The notes beneath the pieces are model-generated. The model was given only the letters and a program-made list of their open reading frames with translations, was not told where the DNA came from and made no database searches. Source: Teratosphaeria epicoccoides (taxonomy: Eukaryota > Ascomycota > Dothideomycetes > Mycosphaerellales > Teratosphaeriaceae). Taken from it: 64,000 nt of DNA. Below are positions 1 to 10,840 of this stretch, one piece after another (position 1 is the first letter of the stretch; each line of letters begins with the position of its first letter). Position numbers and translations under genes: made by a program. Location of the stretch: positions 174,160 through 238,159 of the forward strand of contig JADDMT010000046.1 in assembly GCA_021401465.1 (NCBI GenBank). The letters are read 5' to 3'.

Positions 1-1839
1 TGCCGTGAATATGTAGAGCGGGGACCTGGACACCCGGAACTTCACGCGTTCGTAGTGGACCATCAACTGCGAAACTTCAGCCGTGGAGAGGCACTGAATG
101 TCAAGCGTGAGCTGCTCAAGTCAAATATTCAGACTTCGATTTTGACGCTGGACTGGTCAAACTATGGCGATCCTGCAAAGCTCGAGCACTTGGAGACTGT
201 AGCCCGAAATCTTCGCTACCAAGCCATTGCCAAAGCGTGCACTGAACGCTCAATCCGCACGCTGCTTTTGGGTCATCACGCTGACGATCAGGCTGAGACG
301 GTGCTGTCTCGTGTGGTCAATGGCTACCATGGCAGTGGTCTGCGTGGCATAAAGGTCGAGGCGCTGCTGCCTGTTCCGCCGGATGTGTGCCCACCAGACT
401 ATGGTAGCGACATCTCGGAGCCCTTGGACAAGAAATACTCGCACTTTTCTGTGCCTATTGCAGGCGATGGTGGTATCGCAGCGGTGCGGCCTCTCCTTCC
501 GTTCCGAAAGCAGGAGCTCATAGAGTATTGCACATCGAACAGACTGTCGTGGTTCGAGGACCACACAAATGCGGACCCGACGTTTACTATGCGAAATGCG
601 CTACGCCATCTACAGAGGCAGGAGAGTCTTCCTCAAGCTCTGCAGATGCCACGTCTTCTCCAGGTTGCTGAGAAGAGCGCCAATCTGGAAACAGCTCTCG
701 ATCAACAAGCTGAAGACCTTTTTAAAGATTTATCGCTCTGTCTTGATGCTACAATTGGCGAAGTCAGCGTGGAAGGCACGTTATCAGTGCTTGGTGCTCC
801 TGCACTAAACGCCGAAGGATACAGACTTCGGCTATCGTTGATGCGGCGGCTTGTCATGCTTGTGACTCCAGAAGCCAATGTTGACTTGAGCGGCATTGCC
901 AACGCTGTGGATGCATTGCATGCGAATTGTGACGACACCGCGAGCCACGACATCTGTCTCCGGTCGCCTCTTTTTGGTCTACTCAAAATACAGCATCCAT
1001 TGAGCGACGACGATCTCGGAGCATTGACACAGGACCGTAGCCCCCGCGCGCTCGATGGCCATCAAGTGGCTGGTGTTCATTTCAGTCACTATTGGGACAG
1101 AAAATTGGAGAACTCTTGCCTCAAAATTCGCCGGGCGAACCCTACACAGGCGGAAATGCCCGAAAGATCTTTGACTTTGACACCACTTGTGCAGCGGGGA
1201 TCTTATCCTACAGAACCGTCACAAAAAGGATTGTCGGTACCTCCAGAATCTCCTGCATCATCCAAATGGGAATCCAGATGGCGGCTGTGGGATCATCGGT
1301 ATTGGATACGCGTTCGCTCAAACATGGATACTGCCGCAGGGCACAATAAGATTACTGTGTGCTTTCTGACTCCATATCTCTTGAGGGACCTTCGTCGGAC
1401 GCTCGAGTTACCCCAGCGCCAGCGGCTGAGCCGCCTATTGAGACAAGCACCAGGAACGACTCGCTTCACACTGCCAGCGATCGTCACGGAGCCACCGTCC
1501 CCCAGTGTTGAAAATGGCGCGAATGGTATTGTTGTGGGTGCATTGCCTTCAATAGGATGGTGCAGCCCAGATTGGTCACTCAAACCGCGAGCTGGTAGTA
1601 AAATGACAGCCTCTCCAACAAGATGGACGTACGAGATCAAGTTCAAGCACGTGAATGTGCCGGGCAAACAGCACAAGGTCATTCATGCCACCGCGATCGC
1701 CGAAAGTCAGATGATGAAGAGGCAGACGATGAAAGAGAAGCGAAAGCGGCAACGGGACGATGGCAGTGATCTCGACTACGCGACGTATGCAGCAGGCGGG
1801 CATGACGATAGATCTGACCGGCCTGGTGATAACGGGTGA
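1..1839 (+). CDS. tRNA(Ile)-lysidine synthase-like protein (TilS/MesJ family), 5'-truncated by window edge
   Basis: The reading frame is already open at base 1, so the start codon and probably the PP-loop ATP-binding motif lie outside the window. What remains is about 612 residues. The family signature GHHADDQAET (bases about 271-300) is followed by a DHTNADPTFTMRNALRH segment (about 562-610), which matches the TilS-type D-x-TN-x-D-x(3)-RN-x-LR motif. TilS enzymes use ATP to attach lysine to C34 of tRNA-Ile(CAU); in fungi such proteins are expected in mitochondria, but targeting cannot be judged without the N-terminus. The C-terminal 300 residues are poorly conserved and end in a basic KEKRKRQR stretch. 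No intron is needed in the visible part. The fold assignment is strong; the exact substrate is inferred from the family. Confidence 0.8.
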   Translation, partial: CREYVERGPGHPELHAFVVDHQLRNFSRGEALNVKRELLKSNIQTSILTLDWSNYGDPAKLEHLETVARNLRYQAIAKACTERSIRTLLLGHHADDQAETVLSRVVNGYHGSGLRGIKVEALLPVPPDVCPPDYGSDISEPLDKKYSHFSVPIAGDGGIAAVRPLLPFRKQELIEYCTSNRLSWFEDHTNADPTFTMRNALRHLQRQESLPQALQMPRLLQVAEKSANLETALDQQAEDLFKDLSLCLDATIGEVSVEGTLSVLGAPALNAEGYRLRLSLMRRLVMLVTPEANVDLSGIANAVDALHANCDDTASHDICLRSPLFGLLKIQHPLSDDDLGALTQDRSPRALDGHQVAGVHFSHYWDRKLENSCLKIRRANPTQAEMPERSLTLTPLVQRGSYPTEPSQKGLSVPPESPASSKWESRWRLWDHRYWIRVRSNMDTAAGHNKITVCFLTPYLLRDLRRTLELPQRQRLSRLLRQAPGTTRFTLPAIVTEPPSPSVENGANGIVVGALPSIGWCSPDWSLKPRAGSKMTASPTRWTYEIKFKHVNVPGKQHKVIHATAIAESQMMKRQTMKEKRKRQRDDGSDLDYATYAAGGHDDRSDRPGDNG

Positions 1840-2564
1840 AGCTGGCGTCAGATAGATCCTGCATCCACAGATTTGCGACAAACTTATGCCTATCGGCAGA
1901 CGTTTTCCATCTTACGCCTCGCCGTGCCAGAAGGGGCGTCGAAACCTCTTGTGGCCCTACCAAGTTCTTCTATACTTAAACACGTTCGACTCAATCCGAT
2001 ACAAATTATCTCGGCTCATCTTCGGACAAGATCGAATGATGTCTATATATCTAGCGGGTGCTCCCGCGCACTGATACTCCCTTGACGCAGTGGCTTAGCG
2101 TGTCGTTCTTATATTCGTCCTGAGGGACCTGTATGAAGTAATGCGAAAGTCGCGAGTTCGGTATGTCGGGGCTACATTAATGACAAGAGGATATCTATCA
2201 CTACTAATGGAAATATCAGAATCTCGCAGGGAGTATGTGCTTCTGCAACATTCTTTTTTGCTTTTGCTAGCAGGTCGCACGGATTACTCTTAGTTCGGCG
2301 ACTGCCGGCCGGTATGTCTTGGCCATTGAGAGATCTATGAGCTTTCTCTCTTATTGAACATTGCGTAGATGTCTGCAGATGCGCAAAGGGGGCAACGCTT
2401 GCATTCTCATCTCAAGAAAGAGATATTCTCATCAACATATGCTGCGCTAAACTCATCGACGCGCAGATCCACACGGATGCTAAGTCGTGCTTTCCCTTCT
2501 TGTCCTATCTCTTCCCTTCCAACTTTCCCTGCCATTCGACCATCACATCCAAGTCACGACCACG
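1840..2564. other. intergenic region
   Basis: This 725-bp gap lies between the lysidine synthase-like gene and the next gene on the same strand. It should hold the terminator of the first and the promoter and leader of the second. Pyrimidine-rich tracts increase towards 2564, as in fungal promoters. I see no convincing coding segment. Confidence 0.5.
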
Positions 2565-3596
2565 ATGTCGAAGCCAAACAAACGCGTGAAACAGCCCTCG
2601 GTCAAGACGAAACCGTCTCAACCCGCGATTCCGACCCCGTTCACGCAAGCTCCAGCAACGCTTGAATCCATTATTGACCAACTTGATCCCAGGCAGGTCT
2701 ACATCACACATGTCGACCGCCATCCCATTGAGGCGAAGAAGCAGATCTTTTTTATACCCGTTTTGCTGAATGGTACGATTGCCCTGCTACTACTTTGGCG
2801 CATTTACGCCGCTTTGCCCACTTACTGGGCCATCTTCCAGGCTCTGCTCGGCTACACATCCTCTGCCACTGTCGACCTGGAACGCACCACCCGCAATGAG
2901 CAGATCATGGTGCTGCTCAGGCGCACTGGCATGTTCGCAATGGACTTCCTTCTCTTCCGCTTCGTTGGACCCTGGCCCCTCACCTTCTTCGCGGAGCAGC
3001 CTGCCAACCCAGTCACGTGGAGGTGGAACCTAGGCTTTCAGAGGGAAGAGGCAGTGGTGAGAGCGAGCAGGAACTGGGGCGCAGACGATCTGATGAAAGG
3101 GCTGAAGCAAGGAGAGGAGAATCCGTTCTTTAAGACAAAGATTCTGCCGGCTATCGATAGGGAGCATATGAAGAAGACAGGATACCTAATGCAAGACGGG
3201 AGCTGGGACTTGGACTTCCAGACCATGCTTGATGCACATACAATAGCAAATCAGTCCAAGCTGCGGCTGCGAGATCTGGATAAGAGAGTCCTGGTCTATA
3301 TGGACGGGGAGGGTTGGCTGTCATGGCAGTGGGAGACAGACAATGACGTTGTCGAGGACAGAAGGAAGAAGGTGGTGCGATTCAAGGACAGCTTGACGAA
3401 GATGGGCAAGGAGTCACTGTTCTGGCGATGGATGGAGATTGTAGAGGAGGAACGGGACCGTGACGGAGGTTTTAGCTTCGATGGTCAACAGAAAGTGGCG
3501 AAAAGGGTGCAGGCTGCATTCACAAAAGAAGGTGTTGATTTTGCGGAGCTGGAGAGAAGTGTCGGCGGGCTGGAAGACTTGCCGACCGAGAAGTAA
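2565..3596 (+). CDS. conserved-looking membrane protein, function unknown
   Basis: This is a single-exon 343-residue protein. I start it at the ATG at 2565 (MSKPNKRVK..) because the frame-open extension upstream is short, hydrophobic and pyrimidine-encoded, like a leader. The N-terminus is basic and Pro/Thr-rich. Residues about 60-92 (IFFIPVLLNG..) and about 120-140 (TGMFAMDFLLFRFVGPW) look like two membrane segments. The remaining 200 residues are soluble and charged and rich in Trp, Asp and Lys, with no motif I recognise. Two helices close to the N-terminus plus a long charged tail suggest an ER or mitochondrial membrane protein, but this is inference. I do not know the family. Confidence 0.7.
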   Translation: MSKPNKRVKQPSVKTKPSQPAIPTPFTQAPATLESIIDQLDPRQVYITHVDRHPIEAKKQIFFIPVLLNGTIALLLLWRIYAALPTYWAIFQALLGYTSSATVDLERTTRNEQIMVLLRRTGMFAMDFLLFRFVGPWPLTFFAEQPANPVTWRWNLGFQREEAVVRASRNWGADDLMKGLKQGEENPFFKTKILPAIDREHMKKTGYLMQDGSWDLDFQTMLDAHTIANQSKLRLRDLDKRVLVYMDGEGWLSWQWETDNDVVEDRRKKVVRFKDSLTKMGKESLFWRWMEIVEEERDRDGGFSFDGQQKVAKRVQAAFTKEGVDFAELERSVGGLEDLPTEK

Positions 3597-5717
3597 GCCC
3601 TGACATATCGTCATGCCACCATCTTGCGTGAAGGATTGCATATCCGTCCTGAAGTGGACGCCTCTGATCGACTCCATTCTGAACCAGCGACTTGTGCGCG
3701 AGTACAGATCAAGCCTGCGGACGTGAAAGGTGCCACCATCACTTCCTCCCCTCCCTTGCAGACTCTTGCACGGAACTACCTGGCTACCAGTTTCGTCACT
3801 CATGAGAAGGCAATGTGCTCGCGGGCCCAGTATGAGATGAGGTTGGTCAAAGAGCAAATTTATACTGACTGGTAAGCTTCCCAACATACGCTGACACTAC
3901 GCCGGACAGACTCTTCCTTCTGCTTAGCTGACAGGCCCATTTGGCCTTGGTGAACCTGTAACGGAACAAGGCACTGAAGAGAAATTAACCCTATCCGTCC
4001 TTTGCACACAACTTCGAACTCGACAGTCTTACTCTTGCTCTCTTCTGCATCAGAACCGCTTTTGGTAGCGCAGCTCGGCACATTCGCGCTCTCAGGAACA
4101 GTCAACGTTTTGGAACAAGATGCAGAATTCGGTCTGAGCGCCGAAATGGTCTGATCATCATCAGAATTCTCGCTGCTTGAAGCTGCCTACGATTCGCCGC
4201 CACTTGCAGTACTCGCGCCTGCCGGCCCAGATGATGCAAGACCTCGACTATGCCCTTCTCGTGCCTCCGAAGGAGAGCTCAACCCAAAGGCCTTCATCAC
4301 TGCCTGGGCTTTCCAGTGGCACCCAGAATCCATTATGGATACACGGCTCTCATCAACGATTCCATGGTCGTCGGCATGGTCTGTATGGAATGAATCCGAA
4401 AGGATCAGCCTGCGTTCTTATAAAATTTGCTTTGCCATGATCATGTGGTGTCTGACAAGGGGTGACGAGAATTCTGCCAGCCTCGAGCACGGCAAGGTTC
4501 AAATTATAAGAGAAGTACTGATTTGCGACCATGTCAGTTTTCAGAGAAGTCGAGCGTGAACACTGAGGATTTGCTCTACAACCTCCGAAGGTCAGCTGTG
4601 GAACACGGCTTCTCCTCAGACCTGTCGCAGAAGGCTCCGCAAGAGTCACTCGCTCTGAGTGGCGGTCATTATGAAAAGATTGATGTGACTTGATTCTTCC
4701 GGATGCAAAGCCGTCCAGGCATGCGATGACTGCCACCCGGAACTCGAGAGAGTGCTATGGCATACTGATCATCACTCTCGGATCCAAGGGAGGACACGAT
4801 CGATAGAACAAGCCTCGACACTTAAGTCTCGTGCATTAAGGTTCTCTGCTATATCTTTATTTCACGCGTCGACAACTGAGCACAAGTACATGTAGTGCCG
4901 TTCAACTAAGACCAGGCGTCATAGTGCATTGACTGTAACAAAGGAATTGATGTACAGCTCTCCGATGTTCGGTCGTGCAAGCTTGGCCCATGACGTGCAG
5001 AGCTCGTCGGAACGTGATGAACATTGAGAATTTTGCGTCGGCGTGTTGGATGACGGTGCTTGCGATGATAGAGGTGCTGTGCAAGATCTTGATTATGTGC
5101 GATAGTAGAGCGACGCACAGCACTTGGGGTTATACATGCAAACAGCGGCATGTGCGGATGAATAAAAGGCAGGTCGGCGGCTGCAACGATGGGATGCAGG
5201 ACAACGGTCTAGTCTCCATTCTTGTATAACTCGTGTGGCGGCGGTGGAGAGTCGTGAGATGGTGGAAGCGCGGATTGGGATGGAAAAGGAGAGGGGGGAG
5301 GAGGAGTATGGGTGGTTGGATAAGGCTGATAGGTGGTAGACTTGTCTTTCTGGTTAGTTAGTGCGAATCATATAGACAATAGAAGTTGGCAAGATCTTAA
5401 TTGATGAACCATGTGCTTGGCTTGGATTCAGATTCGATGAGGTCAATTTTGAGACGCTTTTATGTTCGTTGAATTCTCGAACGCAACGCCATGACCATGG
5501 CGATCAGCTGCTTCCAAGCACATTGGCTTCGCGAAAAACCGCAGGAGTGACCATCTACGTGCTGAGTAGATGCGAGCTCGGGCACCGCCGAGTTCTCAAG
5601 TGGTACCACTTGTGTGGCGGCGCGCCGAGCAAATCTGCGCAAGGCGCCTGCGGGTCGAGTTCATTACATAGTATCCTCAAATCTAAACGATCACTTACAT
5701 TCTCGGCAGATTATACC
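3597..5717. other. long intergenic region between convergent genes
   Basis: This 2.1-kb stretch lies between a plus-strand and a minus-strand gene that converge. I found only short open frames without domain, signal peptide or splice logic. The sequence around 5235-5345 is unusually rich in G on the plus strand. Nothing supportable is coded here. Confidence 0.5.
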
Positions 5718-6794
5718 CTACAATGCCGGTGCAGCCAATCCAGTCTCCGAGATCTTGACCACGACTTTGCCCTTTGCCCTGCCCGAGTTCAGCCGCTCGA
5801 ATGCCTTCTTCGCATCGTCAAACTGGAAGACCGAATCGATGTAAATGTCATCAGGGTTCAAGGTGCTCTTCGCCTCCTCCAGCCACTGGTTGTTCATCTC
5901 CAGGATGATCACATCATAGCTCTCTCCATAGCCCATGTACCCTTTGAACCACCTGATCCATTGAATGGGTGCGTGATACGACAAGAAATTGTAATACGTA
6001 TACGGTCCACCCATCGTCGACCGACCTGTCTTGTCGCCGACAATAGAGACGTAGCGCTTGCTCGAAGGCAGACCAATGCACTCCGTTCCACCCACGCAGT
6101 CAATGACAGCGTCTGGCGTGAACTCAGCCACGGCCCTGCGAAGCGAGGGGACAGAAGTGTAATCCACATGCGCATCAGCTTTGAGGTCGTTGGTCACGAA
6201 GTCCTTGTTCCTGCCGGAGGACGTAGTCACCACCTTCCAGCCTCTCCGCTTCGCAAGCATGATGGTGTAGATGCCTACGGCACTGGAGCCGCCGAGTACC
6301 GCTATGCGCTTCGACTGTGTGTCCTCCACCCAGTGCTCGACTTGCTTTATGCACGCTTTGGCTGTCAACCAAACGAGGTTGATAGCCGCAGCTCTCTCAA
6401 AGCTCCATTCTTTCGGCTTCTTAACGACCGCCAGGTTCGCGAGATCGAAATGCGCGACTTCTGCCAGAGCTCCGGCGCAGTCATTCATAGGCTTGAGCGT
6501 CAGACCCATGATCTGCTCGCCTTGAACGAAGCCCGTCCGGCCGCCGGTAATAACTGTGCCGCTGAAGTCGCATACCGTTGTTTTTGGCTTGGTGTTGCCG
6601 GGCAGCTTCCATGTCGGTAGGTTCATCATCTGGACATCGACGGGATTGAGAGCGCAGGCATTGATCTTGACAAGCATGTGCGGCGTTGTACCCAGACCTT
6701 TGATCTCATTCGCTACTGGTGGGCGGATTGTCGATTGCTGGAGGGTGTTGTAGCCGGCCGTATACGTCCATGCTCTTGCCTCCTTAGTCGCCAT
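5718..6794 (-). CDS. medium-chain dehydrogenase/reductase, quinone-oxidoreductase type
   Basis: This is a single-exon 358-residue protein. The ATG at 6794 (MATKEARAWTYT) is preferred over an upstream extension because it opens the typical GroES-like domain. In order there are a GroES-like N-terminal half with the NACALNPVDVQMM segment, then a Rossmann half whose nucleotide-binding loop reads VLGGSSAVGIYTIMLAK, then the TPDAVIDCVGG strand and a C-terminal GKVVVKI. No Cys/His set for a structural or catalytic zinc is visible, so it belongs with the zinc-independent NADPH-dependent enone or quinone reductases (QOR/RTN4IP1-like). The substrate is unknown. The gene converges with the upstream membrane-protein gene. 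Confidence 0.85.
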   Translation of the reverse strand: MATKEARAWTYTAGYNTLQQSTIRPPVANEIKGLGTTPHMLVKINACALNPVDVQMMNLPTWKLPGNTKPKTTVCDFSGTVITGGRTGFVQGEQIMGLTLKPMNDCAGALAEVAHFDLANLAVVKKPKEWSFERAAAINLVWLTAKACIKQVEHWVEDTQSKRIAVLGGSSAVGIYTIMLAKRRGWKVVTTSSGRNKDFVTNDLKADAHVDYTSVPSLRRAVAEFTPDAVIDCVGGTECIGLPSSKRYVSIVGDKTGRSTMGGPYTYYNFLSYHAPIQWIRWFKGYMGYGESYDVIILEMNNQWLEEAKSTLNPDDIYIDSVFQFDDAKKAFERLNSGRAKGKVVVKISETGLAAPAL

Positions 6795-7072
6795 TTTGAT
6801 TGATTTTGGGTGCGTTCTGCTGTCTCTGGACCTGTCGTGCTGCAAAAGAATAGTGATAACCGATTTCCGGGTTCAAGCATGTGGTGCAACACGGTTTAAC
6901 ATGCCAGTCAGCCGCCGGATGGTTGGGGTGACGTCTTGACTCCTTGCATACCCGGAGCAGTCAGATACGAACCTTGATGCCACTCTGGAGAGCGGTATTG
7001 ACAGTGTGCCGCTGATTCATTTGCACCAGATGTACATGTCGGCGGTAGATATGGCAGCCTTTATGTCAGTGG

Positions 7073-7822
7073 ATGTTCATCCAAAGCGTCGCGTGCGTGC
7101 TCATTCTGCTGCCGGCCCGCGGAGACCTCGGTCTTCCCGGACTGCTCTCCGACTGTCCTCTCGCCAGCCATGCTATGCGGATGGGAAGGTCAGTGATGTC
7201 GGAGACGGGTCACAAGCCGTCAACGAAGAACCATGTTGGTGCCTCGCAAAGGCGACGAAACCACCCGGACTTCGGCCCTACACGGTGTCAGGATATCCTG
7301 GCCAACCAGGATGTCAGACTTCTCTCATTGATTCAGAAACACAAGCAGTCAGACAAAATATCCAATGCTTTGTTCGACGCAACACTTTACAACGAACACG
7401 TGCATGCCATCCGCGCACATCTCACCTTTCGGCGAGCCAGCAAAGAACCTGACGCCGTGGACAGCATAGAAGAATGCTCTCTCCTTTCCATCGGCAATGC
7501 TCTCGATGGGAAGACTGGCCGTGCTCACGGACGCCTCAACCCCTTGATTCTCGACATCGCGAGCGGCGGCTTGGCGTACCATATTAGTTGTCATCCGGAA
7601 CCACCAGCGGCTGCGTTTCTGCGTATAGAGTATCATGCGCCAATCTCGACGCCTTGCGTGGCTTTGGCCAGAGCTAGGGTGACGAGGGTGAAGCGGCGAA
7701 AATACTTTGTCAAGGCTGTCATCGAAGATAGTCAAGGCAAGGCCTTGGCAAGCAGTTTGAGCTTGTTCATTGCTCCGAGACCTGTTGGTGCATCATTATA
7801 CACCGGTCTTGACGCATGCTAG
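7073..7822 (+). CDS. hotdog-fold thioesterase-like protein, possibly degenerate
   Basis: The open frame is 249 residues. The C-terminal 170 residues match the layout of fungal PaaI-like thioesterases: a NALFDATLYNEHVHAIRAHLTF strand region, the central helix segment, then YHAPISTPCVALARARVTR and a closing AVIEDSQGKALASS strand. Where most family members have HGG followed a few residues later by a conserved Asp, this one reads AHGRLNPLILDIASGG, so the second Gly is replaced by Arg. The first 70 residues look unlike the family and may be translated intron or leader; an upstream exon is possible. The family assignment is by pattern only. It may be a functional paralogue or a decaying gene. Confidence 0.45.
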   Translation: MFIQSVACVLILLPARGDLGLPGLLSDCPLASHAMRMGRSVMSETGHKPSTKNHVGASQRRRNHPDFGPTRCQDILANQDVRLLSLIQKHKQSDKISNALFDATLYNEHVHAIRAHLTFRRASKEPDAVDSIEECSLLSIGNALDGKTGRAHGRLNPLILDIASGGLAYHISCHPEPPAAAFLRIEYHAPISTPCVALARARVTRVKRRKYFVKAVIEDSQGKALASSLSLFIAPRPVGASLYTGLDAC

Positions 7823-8041
7823 GCACACCCCGTTTCGCAACGGCAGAATATCGTACACTGTGCGCTTCTATCTCTGATTTACCTTCGGCGGCCGTCCGTA
7901 CCCCTTCCTCCATCTACATACTCACCTCAGCAGACAGTACCACTGCTTCGGACATCCATTGTAGTACACAGAAACCTGGGCAACAGCCACTCGATCATAC
8001 CTCGCCTACCACGAACTGATCTGCCGGCCTGACTTTGCAGG

Positions 8042-8452
8042 ATGCGTCTGCGTGTTCAAATTCTTCTCCAACTCGCAATACTCGCTACCCATGCAAGAGC
8101 GGGGTGTGAGAAGAAAATGGGCGCGTTTGTAAGTACATGTGCCGACATGGTCTATGATAATTCTTTGCTAACGCCTGGGTGCGAAAAGATATGTTCCGAT
8201 AGTGGGAGCAAAGTCGTAAGTCCATAGTCCTCCAAGGACGGCCGGGGCCACGGCCATCACGCGAGTTCGCAAGGCCCGGTGCCTGACATGCTGCAGTTGC
8301 TCTGTCATCCGACCAAAGGCGAACAGGACGTGAAATGGTGTTGGGTGGGCAAAGACTATACCTGTGGTTGCGTTAGCAGCTTGGGTATGACGGATTGTAG
8401 GACTTTGAATGGAGACCAGTGCGGGCAGTTGAGAATCCCTGTCAAACCTTAG
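8042..8452 (+). CDS. small secreted cysteine-rich protein (effector-like)
   Basis: I read two exons, 8042-8215 and 8297-8452, joined across an 81-bp intron with GTAAGT donor and CTGCAG acceptor, giving 109 residues. Residues 1-20 (MRLRVQILLQLAILATHARA) form a classical signal peptide with an A-x-A cleavage site. The mature part carries ten cysteines, an even number, with a C-x-C pair (TCGCV) and a C-terminal DCRTLNGDQCGQ. A second reading also exists: bases 8129-8188 start GTAAGT, contain GCTAAC and end AAAG, are exactly 60 nt, and their removal keeps the frame and leaves eight cysteines. No family is recognised. Size, Cys content and secretion fit apoplastic effector or antimicrobial-type proteins, which is inference. 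Confidence 0.6.
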
Positions 8453-8612
8453 ACGATCGAACGAGAGAACTGCTGCTGTGTCTGGATCTCAGGCATTACG
8501 AAGACTGTGGCTGTCAAGAGTGCGAATTTGGTCAACCTTAGTCTATTGATTTCTTTTCGAGACCTGCCAGCGCATCACCGCCCCTTGCTCTGACCGAGCG
8601 ATGGGCCACCTT

Positions 8613-10285
8613 CTACCATTTTTCAAGTGTAGAGTACTCGCTCTCAGTGAAGTCCTGCTTCGCAACAGGAACAGCAGCATAGCTCGAGCCCCACGAGTCA
8701 ACCAACCGCATTGTCTGCTTCTCTTCCGCAGTAGCTGGCGGGAATTCAATCAAATTGCCACCATTCGGGTTACCAGTTGAAAGGAAGCTGATCAAGTACT
8801 GGCTCATCTGATCCACTACCACTTCATACGTGCTCCACGTAACGTTCGTACAATCCGAGTATGGGACATTCCTGAACGTATACCAGAGCTTGGCCCCATG
8901 GTAAACGCCGCTTGAGGGGTCCTCAGCTGGTGTGCGCGTACAGTGGTAGGCGTACACTGGTGACTTTGCGCCTCCCGCAACCCAGTCTACGGCCCATCGC
9001 TAGGTGGGGACACGGCTGTTCTCTCCAGAAGGCATTGCCCGTATGACTGGCTGCACTCGCGTTCTCAGCCGAGTACTGGGACATGGACGCAGTGGTGAGG
9101 TTCTCAAACATCCCGCTGTAGTGCTCGGTGTAAGTCGAGGCATTGGTGGATCCAGATATGCGCCGGACTCGTCCTTGTTGTTGTCCGTCATGACCGGGAT
9201 GTCGGCATGGTTGCCGATACGGAAGACTTCGCCATGAGCTGGAGTTGAAGATTGGCATGTGATTGACCATCATATTTTCTAGAGCGCGGCTTACTGACGG
9301 CCGGAGGGGATGCGTTGGCATCAATGACTGAGATCCACAGCGGAGCATTCATGAAAGCGTCTGACAATTTCTAGTATCACGTGCCCTCAAGGACCTTGTC
9401 CAACTCATTGCCAATTTCAATCAGCGCCTCTGTGGTGAGTTACGGAAAGCCGCAATCGACGATACATTGAGTGACTTCAGCCTCGCCACACGCTGCGTCT
9501 CAGCCGTGGCCTTGGAGCGATGGCTAGTAGCCAGACTACCAGTCAACGGGTCGTGAGGGCCAGGAGGGACCGCTCTCGGCAATGACACCCGCTACCAGCC
9601 CATCCACAAGCGGCGAGCACATCATAACGAGAGAGGAAGCGAATCCAGTACTCTGACCTCCTGCAACGATCTGCTTCTTGTTGCCGCCAAAATTCTCGAT
9701 GTTGTCGTAGATCCACCGAAGAGCGAATTGCTCGACCCAGGTAAGCATGGTTGCCAGGAGAGTTGTGGGCAGGCTCAGCGGACATCTTGGGATGCGCCAG
9801 ATATCCGAAAGCACCAAGACGATAGTTGAGAGTCACCAGACGATGATTTTGCTGGAGGGACCAGTTCCGCCGTACGTAATGGCATCGCCAGAACCAACTT
9901 GGAAACAACCACCGAAGACCCAGCAGTATTCCGCCAAGTTGAGGCTGGCAATGCCCGTAGTATGATTATCTAGTATGACGGCGTCCACACGTTCAATGTC
10001 AAACATTCCTCGTTGTTGCTGGTATTCCCTGATGAGAAGATGCTGTAGGACTGATCACACTTTGGTTCGAACATCATACCACTCCACGGATCAGCAGTGG
10101 CGGGCTCAACCCAGCGTTACGAAGCGGTCGGTGGAGAGGCGTTTGGTATGCCCTTGTATACTGTGGCCGCACCGTTACGAAATGGCGACGCTGTTCCTCG
10201 AGCATAGCCGAGAGTCGTGTTGATGACGGAGATCTGCGAATACTCCAGCGGCCGCTGCGATGGCCGTCAATGCGTACCTGAGCAT
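8613..10285 (-). pseudogene. type-B carboxylesterase/lipase pseudogene
   Basis: Pieces of one carboxylesterase lie in order on the minus strand but in different frames. The signal-peptide-like start is at 10285 (MLRYALTAIAAAAGVFA). Then come TLGYARGTA, VYKGIPNASP, an RW..P block and NEECLTLNVWTP, which is the family's EDCLxLNV signature. Then NYRLGAFGYL, the nucleophile elbow region GGQSTGF (usually GESAG) near 9650, and a C-terminal part ending at 8613. At least three frame changes and several in-frame stops (for example TAA in the ..AS-RW.. stretch and TAG after the NVWTP block) interrupt it, and no intron set with good borders repairs them. The ancestral protein would have been secreted. 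Confidence 0.75.
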
Positions 10286-10333
10286 CTTGACGAATGATGC
10301 CTGATGATCAGGCGATGGCAATGCTGCACCATT

Positions 10334-10840
10334 TTAAGTGTGAGTATCACCGGCCTCAATAGCTTCGGAGCAGACCATTGTGCCGCATGCCCGCGACTTC
10401 CACTCCCATTCATGATGATTTACACCCATGGCAATGGCGTCTTGATCCTTCATCAGAGCAAACAAGAGAAGTCTGATGCCAGTCTCTTCACTCCACGCGG
10501 TCGCAGTCTGCGCCAGCTGTCTTAAAATACCTCTGTCCTGATAGTTCGGACGCACAGAGAGCCTCTCAAGTGTCGAAGTCGCTGGACCTGGATGTAGTCC
10601 CTGCCACAACACAGCTGAGATGCCTTTCTCCGATGGGATAGAACCGCGACGATCCCGACCACCTGGCCATTGACCTCGGCGACCCAGGCTTGCTGTAGCG
10701 AAGCATAATCCGCTCAGTCTCACCGACAGGATAGCCGCTCGCAGCATGCATGCGTCTCAAGACCTCTACACAGCCCTCAAGATCAAGCTTCGTTCTTGGC
10801 CCGCTGATGATTGCTATGACAGACGATTGCTTTAGCTTCG
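10334..10840 (-). pseudogene. GNAT-family acetyltransferase pseudogene
   Basis: Three in-order segments in different frames make up a GNAT domain. The N-terminal helix is LEGCVEVLRRMHAASGYPV. A beta-strand pair reads AWVAEVNGQVVGIVAV. The acetyl-CoA loop region is ERLSVRPNYQDRGILRQLA, followed by ATAWSEETGIRLLLFAL. The RPNYQDRGIL segment corresponds to the (R/Q)xxGxG/A pyrophosphate-binding loop. Two frameshifts separate the three pieces. It sits directly upstream of the carboxylesterase remnant on the same strand, so both may have decayed together. The natural substrate is unknown. Confidence 0.6.

Noticed and set aside
2487..2564. N-terminal extension of the membrane protein (MLSLLVLSLPFQLSLPF)
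   Set aside because: It looks like a signal peptide, but it is made of pyrimidine-rich leader codons and the ATG at 2565 has a better context. It remains a minor alternative.
5469..6620. 383-codon plus-strand frame
   Set aside because: It is the exact antisense of the MDR oxidoreductase gene.
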